A stretch of 64,000 nt of DNA from Halocaridina rubra. Lineage: Eukaryota > Arthropoda > Malacostraca > Decapoda > Atyidae. The notes beneath the pieces are model-generated. The model searched no databases. It saw only the letters and a list, made by a program, of their open reading frames with translations, and was not told the DNA's origin. This document shows, one piece after another, positions 10,056 through 22,300 of this stretch (within the stretch, counting starts at the first letter, position 1; every line of letters begins with the position of its first letter). The stretch is from assembly GCA_037179515.1 (NCBI GenBank), contig JAXCGZ010000077.1, positions 1 through 64,000 of the forward strand, in the 5' to 3' direction. Position numbers and translations under genes: made by a program.

Positions 10056-12080
10056 TGTGGGCATGGAGGGTTGTTAAGATTCTGTTTTACTAAGGAGACT
10101 TAAAGTACTGAACTCGGTTAAGAGCTCACAAACAGACAGGACAGATATTTGTACTTGAACACCCCACCCGTATATCAATACTTGGTTAAATGAAACTCAG
10201 AATTCAACTTTCTTTTAATATTGGAAATGCAATGACACATTAAAAGAATTGAATTAATTTTTTGAATTAAAATTTTAAGGAATGCTGCCTCGGATTCTGG
10301 AGTTGGTGAGCATGATTTCGTTTCCCAGTACCACAAGTGGATGCCAAGACTTTGGCCTCAACTCGATGATTACCTCTGTCACACAGGCAGAGTAGAATAG
10401 AGGACACTGCAATTGCAGAAACAGAAACGACTCACCGTTAATAATGGGAAACTGAAAGCACGAGCACACATATAATGAGTTTCTAATATTATTCTATTGG
10501 ATGAAAATATATTGATTAGTCACAGCTAACCAGAAATATTTATACTACCATAAGAGCATACAAAATTATTAAGTCTTTGCTGGTATTAAAGAAAAACAAT
10601 TTATTCACAATAAATGAAGAATAAGCAAGACAAATACAGTACTGTATGTATTCCTTAAATTGTGGGCAATCCCAATAGTTGCAATGCCTATTAATGATAT
10701 ACAATTTATATGGTAAAACACTCTATTTACGATAAAGGAAGAATCTATGAAATAAAAACAGTATTCATTCACTTTTGGTTATCAAGAACTATTTGCAATG
10801 AAAAAGGGGCAAAACCACCTTTTGAAGTATTTGCAACTTATAACTCAAAACACTATATCCCCAATATATGAAGAATCAGCAAGATAAATACAGTATATAA
10901 TCATTAAATTGTGGTTAACAAGAAATATTTGCAAAGCCAACAGGGTGAAACTAGAATTTGTTAGAAGAAGGGATAGATTTTTACGGGCTCATAACCAATC
11001 TTCAGAGGATGAGATTCTCATTTACCATATTCAGTGAAAGAAACTTCTTAGCAGTGTATATCAGATGTAATTTCCAGGTTAAGGAATTAAGTTTGGCAAG
11101 TGAGATTCCAGTTAGGTAATCTACTAAAGTTCGTTTGTATGGGGATGGAATCTGAGAAAATTTTCATAGGATTTGACCAGTAACAAATGTAACTAATTCT
11201 CGAAATCCCAATTTGTTTAACCCACGAGCTTTACCATACACTATCCCTAACCTTGTTTGTGCCAGATGAATTCCTGTGAAGATGCCATGTAAATAAGGTT
11301 TGAAATAAGCTTGACTGCTGAGGTGAGATCTTGCCTCTGGGATGTTTGGCCGCCAAATGAGGACGCTTCAATGTCTCACCTGTTGACATCTTCTGTAGGA
11401 TATATTTCCAGATCAGTAACTGGCTCTTATATCCTTTAAGTGCTACTTTAGTGGTGGCCCCTGGCAGGCTATTATGGCAGAAATGCAAGGGAGAGACAGT
11501 ATTTTAGGTGCAACAAGTGGAAGCAAATAAAATAATACGAGAATAATTATGGAAAAGTAGGTTACTGGTAAACAATCTCTAGAACGTTCTTTGCGTTGTA
11601 GAAGACAGAACTTAACTATTCAAATAATAAAGAAGGTACTGAAATGTATTTAGACAGGCTAATGATGTAACAGCAAGGTCAAATTAATAACAAAATTATC
11701 AGAAATAAAAATTTTTATAATATAAAAAAATTATTAGCGAGAGCTATTTTATCATAAGAAAATTGTAAAGCAAACGTATCTGATAGGCTCGCTGAAGAAA
11801 GGGAATGGTAGGATAACAGAAATAGGGGGCAGCCTTTATATTGGGATCATGCATGAGGCAGCCTTTATATCGGGATCATGCTTTCTACACATACTAGAAT
11901 ATTAAATAAGATATATTCAAAATTAGCCATAAGCTAAAATATAAATTGCAAATAATCATAATCTGCAAAAGGCAAGGAGTGGGAATTATTTTTAGTTAGA
12001 AAAATGACAGATAAGTTACTAAATTAACTAATAAGGCATCTAACAGCCTCTTGTAACTTTGAGCAAAACACTCTGTCACA
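10056..12080 (-). repeat. Element G-B 3' LTR (2,025 bp)
   Basis: The reverse complement starts TGTGACAGAG and ends ...CCATGCCCACA. It is homologous along its length to the LTRs at 33924-36022, 43153-45229 and 56095-58040. It contains a duplicated TATA-like segment near 11830-11870 and a block of degenerate ~115-bp units (about 10560-10960). No real gene is present. A ~64-codon open frame at 10275-10469 recurs in other LTR copies and is discussed separately. Confidence 0.85.
11829..11886 (-). promoter_or_regulatory. Duplicated TATA-like core promoter in the G-B LTR
   Basis: On the sense (minus) strand a segment containing ATATAAAGGCTGC occurs twice, 29 bp apart. G-C and G-E LTRs carry one copy (near 35805 and 56319). 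It lies ~220 bases from the LTR start, which would leave a short U3 and a very long R-U5. That it is a promoter is an inference from the TATA sequence and its place in the LTR. Confidence 0.4.
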
Positions 12081-12096
12081 AAGGCCCTTTCTAGAG
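12081..12096 (-). promoter_or_regulatory. Polypurine tract of element G-B
   Basis: The sense strand reads CTAGAAAGGGCCTT directly before the 3' LTR start. The same sequence precedes the G-C 3' LTR at 36023. Position and purine content fit the plus-strand primer site of an LTR element, although it is shorter and less pure than usual. Confidence 0.5.
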
Positions 12097-12687
12097 AATA
12101 TTGAATTAGAAAAATTCTACTACAGAAGGCAAAAATAGAACAGATGAAGGTATGGTGACTTCATTGTTATTATGAGGATGAGATATCCTTCTCATGGAAA
12201 AGAACAAATGAACAATAGGAATGGGATCCACCACTGGAACAATTCTTATATACAAAACATTAAATGACATGCAAAACATATAAGGAATGTGAGCAAATTC
12301 AAATTTCAAGAAAATTAAAATCACAATTAGATATCAGTGAATATCAATATTTAAGTTTAAGAATTCTTCACATGCAATAGAGCAATAAAATAATATACAA
12401 AAAAATACAGTATACGCAAATGAAAACTTTGAACCAAGTCTTCATTAACAGTGGCGACTGGATTTAAAACAGTTTCAGCTATTCAACACCAAACTAAAAG
12501 TTTCCGCCATGTTCTGGATTTCAGTCCTACAGAGGGAAATATAAAACTACAATCAAAGAAATGTTCTTCATCTTCATTGTCTTCCATTAGGAATAATGTT
12601 TGTAAGCTAAAATAAACAAGTACAGTACAGTTTTAAAGACATAAAAGATAAAAATAAAAAATAAACAACACATCAGAGAAGTAATCT
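12097..12687 (-). other. Element G-B 3' untranslated region
   Basis: About 590 bases lie between the pol stop codon and the polypurine tract. No coding region is supported. The same segment occurs in G-C (36038-36660). There is no sign of an integrase or env gene here. Confidence 0.7.
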
Positions 12688-14290
12688 CTACCGACTAGTC
12701 AAATTGAGGATAACAGCACCAGCTTCCTCATTGGAGGGTAACGACCGTCGACTTAGTAGATCAGCGAGGTCATTGTCCTTTCCATCAACATGTTGGGCAG
12801 TGAATTTGAAAAGATTCAGGTAAAGTGCCCACCTTTTCAGGCAAGAAATCAGTTTGTCTGCAGTCTGTAAATATATGAGAGGATGGTGGTCGGTTCTCAG
12901 TGTAAAATGTCGGCCATACAGATGGACTTCAAATTTCTTTATGGCTCAATATGCAGCTAAAGCTTCCTTTTCCACGGTGAAGTAATTTCGCTCTACAGGG
13001 AGAAGCCTGCATCTTGCTTATCGCATTAGAGCTATTTCTATTGAGTTGTCTGATCGGGCTTGCAAGAGCACGGCACCCAGGCCTTTGTCTGAGGCGTCTG
13101 TCCGCAAGATAAATAGAAAATCAGGGTTTCCAGTTGTAATACTGGCTCACCAGCCAATGCTTCTCGGAGCTTTAAAAATGCTCTCTCCGCTTCGTCTGTC
13201 CATTGGACAGGGGAGGTTTTACCTTGCTTTGAGGAGGTCATTTGCTGCATAGGGGCAGCGATAGTATTAAAGTGTGGAATGAACCATTGGTAGTAGCCGA
13301 CACTACCCAGGAATGATCTCAGTTGAGTGACAGTAGGAGGTTTCTCCATATCCTTAATAGCTTGTACCCTGTCCTGTAAAGTGGACATAAGCCCTTCTCT
13401 GCCCAAGTCGCCGAGACACCTCAGTTGTGTGAAACCAATCTCACATTTGGAAGGCTTTAAATGAAGTCCATGCTGGTTTAGACGAGTGAAAACTCTGCGA
13501 AAAGTCTCGAGGTGCGATGACCAATCCTGAGAATGCACCAGGATGTCGTCTATAAAGCATAAAACATTGTCGAGGTCTTGTATTACTATCCTCATGAGTC
13601 TGCTGAAGCAGCCAGGGGCATTCACCATGCTAAAAGGCATGACCCTGAACTGGTATAGACTATATCTTGTGGAAAAGGATGTTAGGGGCTTAGTAGTCTC
13701 GCTCAGCGGGACTTGCCAAAATCCACTGGCCAGATCCAATTTGGACAGGTAACGGGCTCGGTAGAGCATCAAGAAAATATGCTTGGCGTCAGCAGTGGGC
13801 TCTCCATCAAATATGGTACGAGAGTTAAGCTTACGACAGTCAAGGCAGTACCTGTGACTGCCATCTCGCTTATGCACTGCCAGTAACGGTGAACACCAAG
13901 GCGAAATGCTCTTTTCAACTATTCCGAGGCGGACCCAAGTGTCAAGGTCTTCCTTCAGCCGTACGAACAGCTGGTGGGGAAGGCCATTGGAATACCGAAA
14001 TGGCTCTGGGTCAGTCAATCTGACATGATGCTCAAGGGTAGCGGTAATGCCTGGGAAGTTGTTGAAGACTTTCTCGTAGTCCTCTAATAGCTTGTTCAGT
14101 TGTTCCCGTTGACTCAGTTGCAGTCTGGAGTTCATAATGCAATTACTCACACTTTCCTTTCGGTGTGTGGGAATGGCAGGATCGTTACCATCATCAAAAG
14201 CTAAGCTTCTGTCTCCAATTGCAAGGGCAGTGGTTGTGGCCAAAGGAGCTTCTTCTGAAAAACTCCACTCCCGTAATTCTTTCTCCACTG
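12688..14290 (-). pseudogene. Element G-B reverse transcriptase-RNase H (end of pol)
   Basis: This is the polymerase that makes element cDNA, with the RNase H that degrades the RNA template. A long frame (14432-13038) holds, in order, a linker, LTDPEPFRYSNGLPHQ, SPWCSPLLAVHKRDG, CLDCRKLNSRT, LSKLDLASGFWQVPL, FRVMPFSMVNAPGCFSRLM, CFIDDILVHSQDW (catalytic DD), LHLKPSKCEIGFTQL and TQLRSFLGSVGYY. RNase H follows in a shifted frame (HFTLRTDH, then the connection region with DNDLADLLSRRSL), and pol ends at the stop 12688-12690. There is no integrase or chromodomain downstream; integrase lies upstream. RNase H contains a stop at the position of Trp in the WAIKKFEVH motif. Confidence 0.9.
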
Positions 14291-15480
14291 CAAGGGTGGA
14301 GTATTCCAATATAGGAAATAAGGGGTGGCTATAATGAAGCACCTGTGTTGCTGCAGCCTCGGAGGTTCTGTTGATGCTGAGGGGTTGCAGAGAGTGCCAG
14401 CGCAGGATCCCTGTGGGCCTCCGGGTCATCACAATACAGCTTTAGCTGGTTAATGTGGTATTTCCGGTTATTGCCGTCAACATTTAGCACGTAATTGTCA
14501 GGGGTCACCAAGTGTACCTCAGTGTACGGTCCTTTCTAGTGTAGCATTAGCTTGCGAGTATCTGTTGGAAGAAGTAACAGAACTCGATCTCCGGGCGTCA
14601 GGGCACGACGCCGGGCACTCTTTTCAAAGAGGAGATTAGCAGTCTTCTGGTGACACTTATTGGCTGAATTTGCAGTTTTTCAAGACTTTTAGAGATGGGA
14701 CGAAAACTTCAAAATATACTCAGGGACGTCCCTATCATCATCTTCAATGGTAGGCGAATCCCAACATTCTGCCAAGAATTCCACTGGGCCTCTGACCTTA
14801 TGATAATAAATCAGCTCGAAAGGCAAGTATCCAGTGGTGTTGTGTTGCATGTCTCTGAAGGAGAAAAGTGTAGCAGGGACGTACTTGTCCTACTGCCTAG
14901 GTATATCTATCACTAGCTTGTACAAACATCGCTTCAATGTCTTGTTATAGCGTTCACATGCGTCTTTTGAAAGGGCATGACGCTCATAAGAATGTGCTTC
15001 ATTTCTAAGAGGTTACAGAAAGCCTCAAAGTGCCTACTTGTAAACTGACTTCCATTATCAGAAGTGACCTAATCAGGAAACCCAACCCTGGAGCAGATTT
15101 CAAATAGGGCATGAGCGACTGCTTCGGTCGTGATAGGATACAGCGGCACTGCATCTGGGTACCTTGTTGCCAGGTCGACGTATGCCAGGAGGATCTGTTT
15201 CCCAGTGGACGAAGCTGGATTAATAGGAACTAATATGTCAATAGCAACCTTGGAAAATTGCTCATTTGAGTGCTTAGTTATTCTTATGGGAACTCTTGGT
15301 ACCAGTACCATAGAGGTGGATTGACAGACATGGCAGGAGCCCATGTATCTGTCTACCTCGGCGTACATGTTTGGCCATGCAAAAGCCTTCTGAAGGACAT
15401 GCCGAGTTTTTGCTTTGCCTCTGTGTCCACTCAAAGGAAAATGGTGTGCCACATACATAGCCTAGTGGAGTAACAATGCG
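14291..15480 (-). pseudogene. Element G-B integrase, located upstream of RT
   Basis: This is a DDE integrase that inserts the cDNA. In sense order: zinc-binding HHCC region (HHFPLSGHRGKAK ... CHVC at 15460-15320), catalytic core with Asp1 in KVAIDILVP, ATRYPDAVPL, Asp2 in TSDNGSQF (~15055) and Glu in ACERYNKTLK (~14945), then the C-terminal domain (TPDNYVLNVDGNNRKYHINQ) near 14500. A stop separates GFPD from VTSDNG. It lies between protease (15870-16260) and RT (below 14290), the reverse of the usual gypsy order and the Gmr1-type arrangement. The fact that the same order occurs in G-A, G-C and G-D argues against a local rearrangement. Confidence 0.9.
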
Positions 15481-15869
15481 GGCACCACCAACTATTTAAA
15501 GGTGTGGCCATCTTTAGTCACATGCCTATAAAGTTCTCCATCTTCAAGGGTGTAAGTGGTCTGGCCTCCTCCTCTCACCATGGAGGTTCTTTCTTCCTCC
15601 AGTGGCCTGTTGCATCCAGCGTTTGAGGCTGGGGCAGTCTTGCTGCAATTTGGCAAAGTCTTGACAGGACTTCAGTGACTCTAGAGGTGCATCATCTGTT
15701 TAAGGAGGGGGAAACTCTCTGCGTTCCACATTACGTGTCCTAACTGCGGCAGACTCAACAGAGTCAGTCGGAGAATCGTCCAAATTCTTGGCATCTTAGC
15801 CAGGAGTTGCTGCTGAAATGGCTTGTTTTGACTTCGTCCGAGGGATATTTCAGTGAGAAATGTCCTCAT
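15481..15869 (-). pseudogene. Element G-B protease-integrase linker of pol
   Basis: Coding remnants in alternating frames include ISLGRSQNKPFQQQLLAKMP (15869-15681) and an acidic/proline stretch. They connect the protease to the integrase zinc-binding region. The same linker is present in G-D (49350-49740). No known domain recognised. Confidence 0.6.
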
Positions 15870-16260
15870 GGAAGAGGTCAGCCTGGAAGATTGGAGCTAG
15901 GTTCAGTACACGACCCAGCAAGACAGGGTACATAAGTCCAATCAATGCCACAACTGGGGCTTTTCCCTTGTAGTATTTGCATTCCAGGTCAATGACACAG
16001 CAGTGTCATATTCGAGGTATTCCTTCAGCAACCCGCACACGAACGACTTTGCCGGTAAAATCTTCATCCCTGACGAACTTCTCGTCAACAAATATGCCAC
16101 TGGCCCCTGTGTCGTGGGCTATCTCAGCTTCCACACAATTTATGGTTTCTAGGCATTTTGGGATCATTTCCAGATCATGTTCAATGAATTCCACATTGGC
16201 AAGTTTTTTCGGTATTTCCTCGGCATTATCCTCAGTGGCCCTTTCTGGCCTTGTTTCCAC
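15870..16260 (-). pseudogene. Element G-B aspartic protease
   Basis: This is a retropepsin-type protease. The sense frame gives LANVEFIEHDLEMIPKCLET, then AEIAHDTGASGIFVDEKFV with an intact DTGA catalytic motif, then GKVVRVRVAEG. A second-half motif of the GLMYPVLLGR type follows in another frame (~15915). It is preceded in the same stretch by the Gag C-terminus without a visible boundary; G-F shows Gag and protease share one frame. Confidence 0.85.
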
Positions 16261-17437
16261 AACATGGGCCGAGTGAGTGGCTGGACGGATATGCAGGCTG
16301 CCGCTGTGAGAGGGAGTGTGGTGGCTCTAAGAGTTTGGCTGAAAACACATTGAAGGTGGAGCAGAGTAATGGCCCTCTCCTCTGAACTGCTGAGGCTTAG
16401 GTCTTACCGAGCCATCGTTCTTGAGTGTGGGTGTATAGCCCTAATAAGGCTTATGAGTTTGAGGAGGATGAGCTGGATGATGAGAGTTCTGCAAGGGGCC
16501 CTTGTGCTTCTCATTCTGTGATCTCCTTTCCGGTGAGAAGCAAGGCCTGCTGCGGAAGAGATGAAACTCTGAGGACAAGTCTTGGAATCGGCCCTTCTTG
16601 ATCTCATAGCATCACAGAGACGTACTCCAGGCTGGTTGTGCTGGAGGTACTCATCCACAGCGGCTAAGTTTTTCTCGTAGTGAGTCTCATCCTTAAGCTG
16701 AGTCCTTACATATGCAACAATATCCGGAGGGAGGTCATAGGCAATTGCATCAAATATCAAGAAAGAATACAACTTCTCAGAAAGACACTTTGCAACTCGC
16801 AACTAATCATTGAAGAGGTGAGCCTTGCGTTTGCCAAAGGTACTACAGTTCTCCTCCTTCAATGGGAAAGCAGAAATATATCTTTCACGACACTCAGCTG
16901 ATGAGAATTTCTGCAAGGCCAGGAGTGTGCTTTTAACTTTCTCATAGTCCCTCAGTTGCGTTTGGTCAAGTTCATTGACCAGGGGTGGCATGGAGGCATG
17001 GAGGCGAGCAACCTATGACTCTTCTCAGTCTCTGTGCCTCCGCTAGCTGTCAAAGACTTTCGAAAGAGCTGATGTAAGTATCAAGTGGTTGCTTGCCGTC
17101 GTATTCATATTTCTGTATTGGGGGAGCCTCTCACGATGCTGGTCCCCATTTCCAGATGAAGGACCACTGTCTGGGATTCCCGCTCAAAGCCGAGCAAGCG
17201 CAAGCTCATGTTCGCGTTGTGCTTATGCCTCATCACGGGCTTTCTTCTCCAGCTCAGCTCGGCGTTCAACCATCTTGTCATGAGTCCATTCGAAGAGCTT
17301 CTGTCCTGGGGAAAGACCGTATCTCGCACCCCCTAGCAATCGTCATGTTCAGGTAACACTCCTCATCGAATGTTTCAATGGTTTCCTGTGACTGCCTGGT
17401 TTCCACGTTTGTTTCTCCTGACTGCCCAGTTGTCATG
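16261..17437 (-). pseudogene. Element G-B Gag
   Basis: This is the structural Gag, which would form the particle and bind element RNA. It starts near 17437 with a repeated MET-type N-terminus (...ETRQSQETIETFDEE), then YGLSPGQKLFEW, a short E/Q/A-rich coiled-coil region (RDEAQAQREHELALARL), a capsid-like region (DYEKVKSTLLA, AECRERYISAFPLKEENCS, HLFND), then DIVAYVRTQLKDE and LRHNQPGVRLCD-type segments, and a basic His/Lys/Pro-rich tail. There is no CX2CX4HX4C zinc knuckle. Several frameshifts and stops occur. Confidence 0.8.
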
Positions 17438-18532
17438 GTGGTTTCCTAAAGAGTCAATAATGAAGTGCCCCCCCCCAAAAAAAAACAAATCTCTTCAATA
17501 GTAGAAAAAATGAAAGAACCACACAACACCAAGGAGAGAAAAAAAATTCGACACCACAGTTCAAACTTAAACATAACGGTGATCTCAAAACCTCACCATA
17601 AAAGTGACTCAAAATACAATCAAGTGCAACAGCAGCAAAATGTTGCAAAACAGTGCATGAAACACTGGTTATACAGGATGGCAGTTGTGCCTGCTTTACA
17701 GCAATATGCGGCAGTACCTGCGGTTATGGTGCAAATGAAAGGAATGAACAACAATGAATTTTACCGACTAGCACCCAGTGCCAGAGAAAACAGGCAAGTG
17801 AAGTATTAGCGGTGGTACCTGCGTATGAGCATGTATATGACAGTACCCACAAATAAAATGTCGTAAGAAAAATTCTGGAGTGTTGCCAAAAGGGCACAGA
17901 TCCTATGCAAAATACACCAAAGATAAGCTAACTTCTTACAAAGCAGCCAAATTGCACATGTGTCTACTAATATTTAGAAAATTTATTTTTGAGTGACAAC
18001 TCACACACATGAAGGGTTTAGTCTAGGCTCAATAAACTACACCAAAGTGTATCTTCCCAATTTATGAGCAATCAGTGCTTGAATATAAAACTCAATTATA
18101 ATCAAAATACTTAATATGCTTACTCCCAATTCCTAAATCCCAAAGAAATATAAACAATTCTTAACAAATATCACCCTTTAATGGATATATAAAACAATAA
18201 TGCTTTAAAACTCAATCTTAGTACGGAAATAAATGAAATCTTAAATAACACGTGTTCTCTTCATGCAAAATTTCTTAATTCCGTTACCACATAATCTCAT
18301 GCAGATTTCCTGAAATTTTGCTTACCACATGGTAAACAAGACAATATTAGGTTACCGTAATTAATTTTGAAAATTAGAAAATTCTGATCCGCAACGTCTT
18401 TACCGATAAAATTTTTGTGCGCAGCCTAAGATTCAATCATTTCAATAATCGAGCCAATGGTAATCGGGTTTCATATGCAATGTTAAAAAGCAAAATAAAA
18501 ATAAATTTATCAATATCAGTCTGTCTGTTCGG
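17438..18532 (-). other. Element G-B untranslated leader (~1.1 kb)
   Basis: A long noncoding stretch between PBS and gag. It is shared with the leaders at 27159-28263, 46591-47735, 58063-59233 and 61290-62522. It includes a C/A homopolymer stretch near 17471-17485. Frames seen here are not conserved between copies. Confidence 0.7.
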
Positions 18533-18550
18533 GTCCCTGTTCAGGCGCCA
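18533..18550 (-). other. Primer binding site of element G-B (tRNA-Lys type)
   Basis: The sense sequence TGGCGCCTGAACAGGGAC differs by one base from TGGCGCCCGAACAGGGAC at 58045. That 18-mer is complementary to the 3' end of tRNA-Lys(3). It lies four bases after the LTR end. Confidence 0.85.
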
Positions 18551-18554
18551 ATAT

Positions 18555-19356
18555 TGTTGTGGGAATGGAGGGTTGTTAAGTTTCTGTTTTACCAAGGGCC
18601 TCAAAGTACTGAACTTGGTTAAGAGTTCACAAATAGACAGGACAGATATTTGTACTTGAATAACGAACTCGTATACCACTATTTGGTAAAATGAAACTCA
18701 GAATTCAACTTCTGCTTTAATTTTGGAAATGCAATAACACATTAAAAAAATTGAATAAAATTTTTGAATTAAAATTTTAAGGAATGCTGCCTCAAATCCT
18801 CTAGGTAGTGAGCACGATTTTGTTTCCTGGCACCACAGACGGATGCCAAGACTTTGGCCTCAACTCGACGATTACCTCTGTCACACAGGCAGAGTAGAAT
18901 AGAGGACACTGCAATTGCAGAAACAGAAACAACTCACCGTTAATAATGGGAAACTGAAAGCACGAGCACACATATATGAGTTTCCAATATTATTCTGCTG
19001 GATGAAAATAAATTGATTAGTCACAGCTAACCAGAAATATTTATGCTACTGTAAGAGCATACAAAACCATTAATTCTTTGCTGGTATTAAAGGAAAACAA
19101 TTTATTCACAATAAATGAAGAATAAGCAAGACAAATACAGTACTATATGTATTCCTTAAATTGTGGGCAACCCCAATAGTTGCAATGCTTATTAATGATT
19201 TACAATTTATATAGTAAAACACTCTACTTACGATAAAGGAAGAATCTACGAGATAAATACAGTATTCATTCACTTTTGGTTATCAAGAACTATTTGCAAT
19301 GAAAAAGGGGCAAAAACACATTTTGAAGTATTTGCAACTTATAACTCAAAACACTA
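18555..19356 (-). repeat. Element G-B 5' LTR, segment 1 (3' portion of LTR)
   Basis: This is the LTR end adjoining the PBS (the reverse complement ends ...CCCACAACA), homologous to 10056-10855. It is interrupted by LINE-A copy 3 at ...AAAACACTA. Confidence 0.85.
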
Positions 19357-22300
19357 AGATTGTTATACACAAATGCTGATGGATTAGCTGGTAAGGCAGT
19401 AGAATTAAAAGATAAGATTCACAACAGTAAGGCAGATATAGTAGCAATTACTGAGACTAAGTTGAGTGAGGACATAAACAGTGTCACAGTTTTTCCTAAG
19501 GGCTTCAGAATACTAAGGGTTGAAAGATCTGAGAGGACTGGTGGAGGGATAGCACTGCTCATAAGTGAAAGGATTCAAGTTGAAGAAATAAACTTGGCTA
19601 TAGAAAGTGAGTTCAAGGAATTTCTTGTTGCTCGCATAAATACTGGGTCAGAGAGCATTATAACAACTGTTGCATACAACCCACCAAGGAACCAAAATAG
19701 GCTTGAGGTTTATGAGGAAAGTCATATAGGTACTATTGAAGTCATAAACTCAGTTGTTAACATGGCACGGGGAAAAAAATGTAGGATTTTGATTATGGGA
19801 GACTTTAATCATAAAGAGATAGATTGGATAAATCTTGACCCACACAGTGGTGAGGACTCATTCGGGGCAAGATTCCTAGATTGCGTACAAGGGAATTTCC
19901 TACACCAACATGTAATGGAACCAACAAGAGCCAGGGGTGGGGATGAGCCATCACTACTTGATCTAGTGTTCACAGATAATGTGTTGGATATTGAAAAAAT
20001 TGAGTATGAACCACCAATTGGAAAGAGTGACCACTTTGTGTTGTTGATGGAGTATATCATTGAAGATAATCTTCCTGAGAGTAGAGGCACTGAGGACATG
20101 AGGAGGAACTATCCGAAAGGAGATTACATCAAAATGAATGAGCTTTTTGCAGTTATTGACTGGAGAACCTTATTTTACAACAAATCTGTACAAGAAATGT
20201 ATGACATCTTTTGTGAGAAATATGGGAAGATAGTAGATTGCTGCATACCTGTCACCAAAGTAGGTGTAATTCATGCCAGAGAGAAATGATTCGATAATGG
20301 GTGTAAAAGAGCTAAGGAGTGGAGAGACAAATGCTGGAAAAGGTATAGGAGGAGAAACAACATAATTGCCTGGCAAACCTACAAAAGAGAAAGAAATGAC
20401 TACCTAAGTAAAAGGAGAGAGGCAGAGAGAGACTATGAGAGGGACATCACCAGGAAGGCTAAAGGAAATCCCAAGCTTTTCCACAGCTTTATCAGAGGAA
20501 AACTGAAGGTAAAAGAACAGGTTTTAAGGCTAAAGAGAGCGGATGGAAGCATCACTGAGACGGATGAAGAGATCTGCAAAGAATTGAACAAGGAGTTTCA
20601 GTCAGTATTTACAGTAGAAAATACCCCACCCCCTCAGATTGCAGTGATAGAAGCTCAAGGGCAGGTATTAGAGAACATCAACCTTACAGCCACAGAGGTA
20701 TGCAAAGCGCTGATGGATTTGGATGTTCATAAAGCTACAGGTCCTGATGACATATCCCCTCATGTGCTTAAAAAATGCACAAACAATCAATATCACTGGC
20801 ACTAAGTATCATATTTAAGGAGTCACTGGAGTCGGGGGAGATTCCAAGATGCTGGAAACAAGCAAATGTGATACCTATCTTCAAAAAGGGAAGGAGGGAT
20901 ACGGCTCTGAACTATAGACCAGTTTCCTTGACAAGCATAGTTTGCAAAGTTATGGAGAAACTACTAAGGAAACATATCTCTCTTCACTTGGAATCCTTCA
21001 ACTTTTTGTCAGTGAGGCAACATGGCTTCAGAGAAGGTAGAACAACAGTAACAAACTTATTAGAATTTTATGATGAGGTAAGCCAAATCTTACAGGAAAG
21101 AGAGGGCTGGGCAGATTGCATATTCCTAGACTTCCAGAAAGCGTTTGACACTATTCCACATGGGAGACTTATTAGGAAGCTGCAATCAATGGCTAGAATA
21201 GGTGGAAATGTTTTGGAATGGATAAAAACTTACTTAGAAGGAAGGGAACAGAGGGTTAGAGTAAGACACTCAGTGTCTGAATGGAGAAGAGTTAGTAGTG
21301 GAGTTCCACAGGGTTCAGTTTTAGGGCATCTTTTGTTCCTTGTATATGTAAATGACCTACCAGTGTCTGTAAATTCATTCATGAATATGTTTGCAGATGA
21401 TGCAAAGATTGTGAAGAAAGTAAAAAAACGAGAACAATGGTAGAGAACTTCAGGAGGATCTAAATAATCTGCATGAGTGGTCAGAAAAGTGGCTAATGAA
21501 ATTCAATGCTTCAAAATGTAAGGTAATGAGAATGGGTACAAGTGCAAGAAGGCCCAAGCTTGACTACTCGGTGGCTGGAGTACAACTTCAAGAGACAGAA
21601 AATGAGAGAGATCTAGGAGTAAACATACTGGCAGATTTGTCTCCAGAAATACATATAAATGGCATAGTAAGGGCAACATATGCATTCTTATCAAATGTAA
21701 GGGTAGCCTTCAGGCACATGGACAAGGAAATGTTCAGAAATATTTATGTAACCTATGTGAGGCCAAAACTCGAATATGCAGCCCCCTTTTGGAATAGGCA
21801 CTTGAAAAAGCACATAGCTAAGCTTGAAAAAGTTCAAAGACATGCCACGAAACTGGTGCCAGAAATATGCAATCTCAGTTATGATGAGAGGCTGAGGGAA
21901 TTAGACTTACCATCACTGGAAGCTAGAAGAGTGAGGGGGGATATGGTGACAGTCTTTAAATTCCTTCATGGTTATGATAGAGTGGATAGGGATCGATATT
22001 TTGATATGGCTGGCTCTAGAACTAGAGGTCATAGTTTGAAGCTTCGTAAGAAAACTTCATTGCAGGATGTAAGAAATACTTTTTCAGTGTAAGAGTAGTT
22101 GATAATTGGAATTGGCTAAGCGAGGAGGTAGTTAATGCTATCTCAATCCATAGTTTTAAGGACAGGTATGATAAGAATGACTAAGTATAAAATGGAAGCG
22201 ATCAGGAGACGGGAAGATACGAGCTTTGGGCTCTTTCCCGTAAACACAATTAGGTAATCACAATTAGTTAATCACTGTATCCCCAATATATGAAGAATCA

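Noticed and set aside
12688..16260. Integrase-before-RT order as an artefact of nested insertions or inversion
   Set aside because: The same order and strand occur in G-A, G-B, G-C and G-D at unrelated sites, integrase and RT linker share a frame, and no integrase is found after RNase H.
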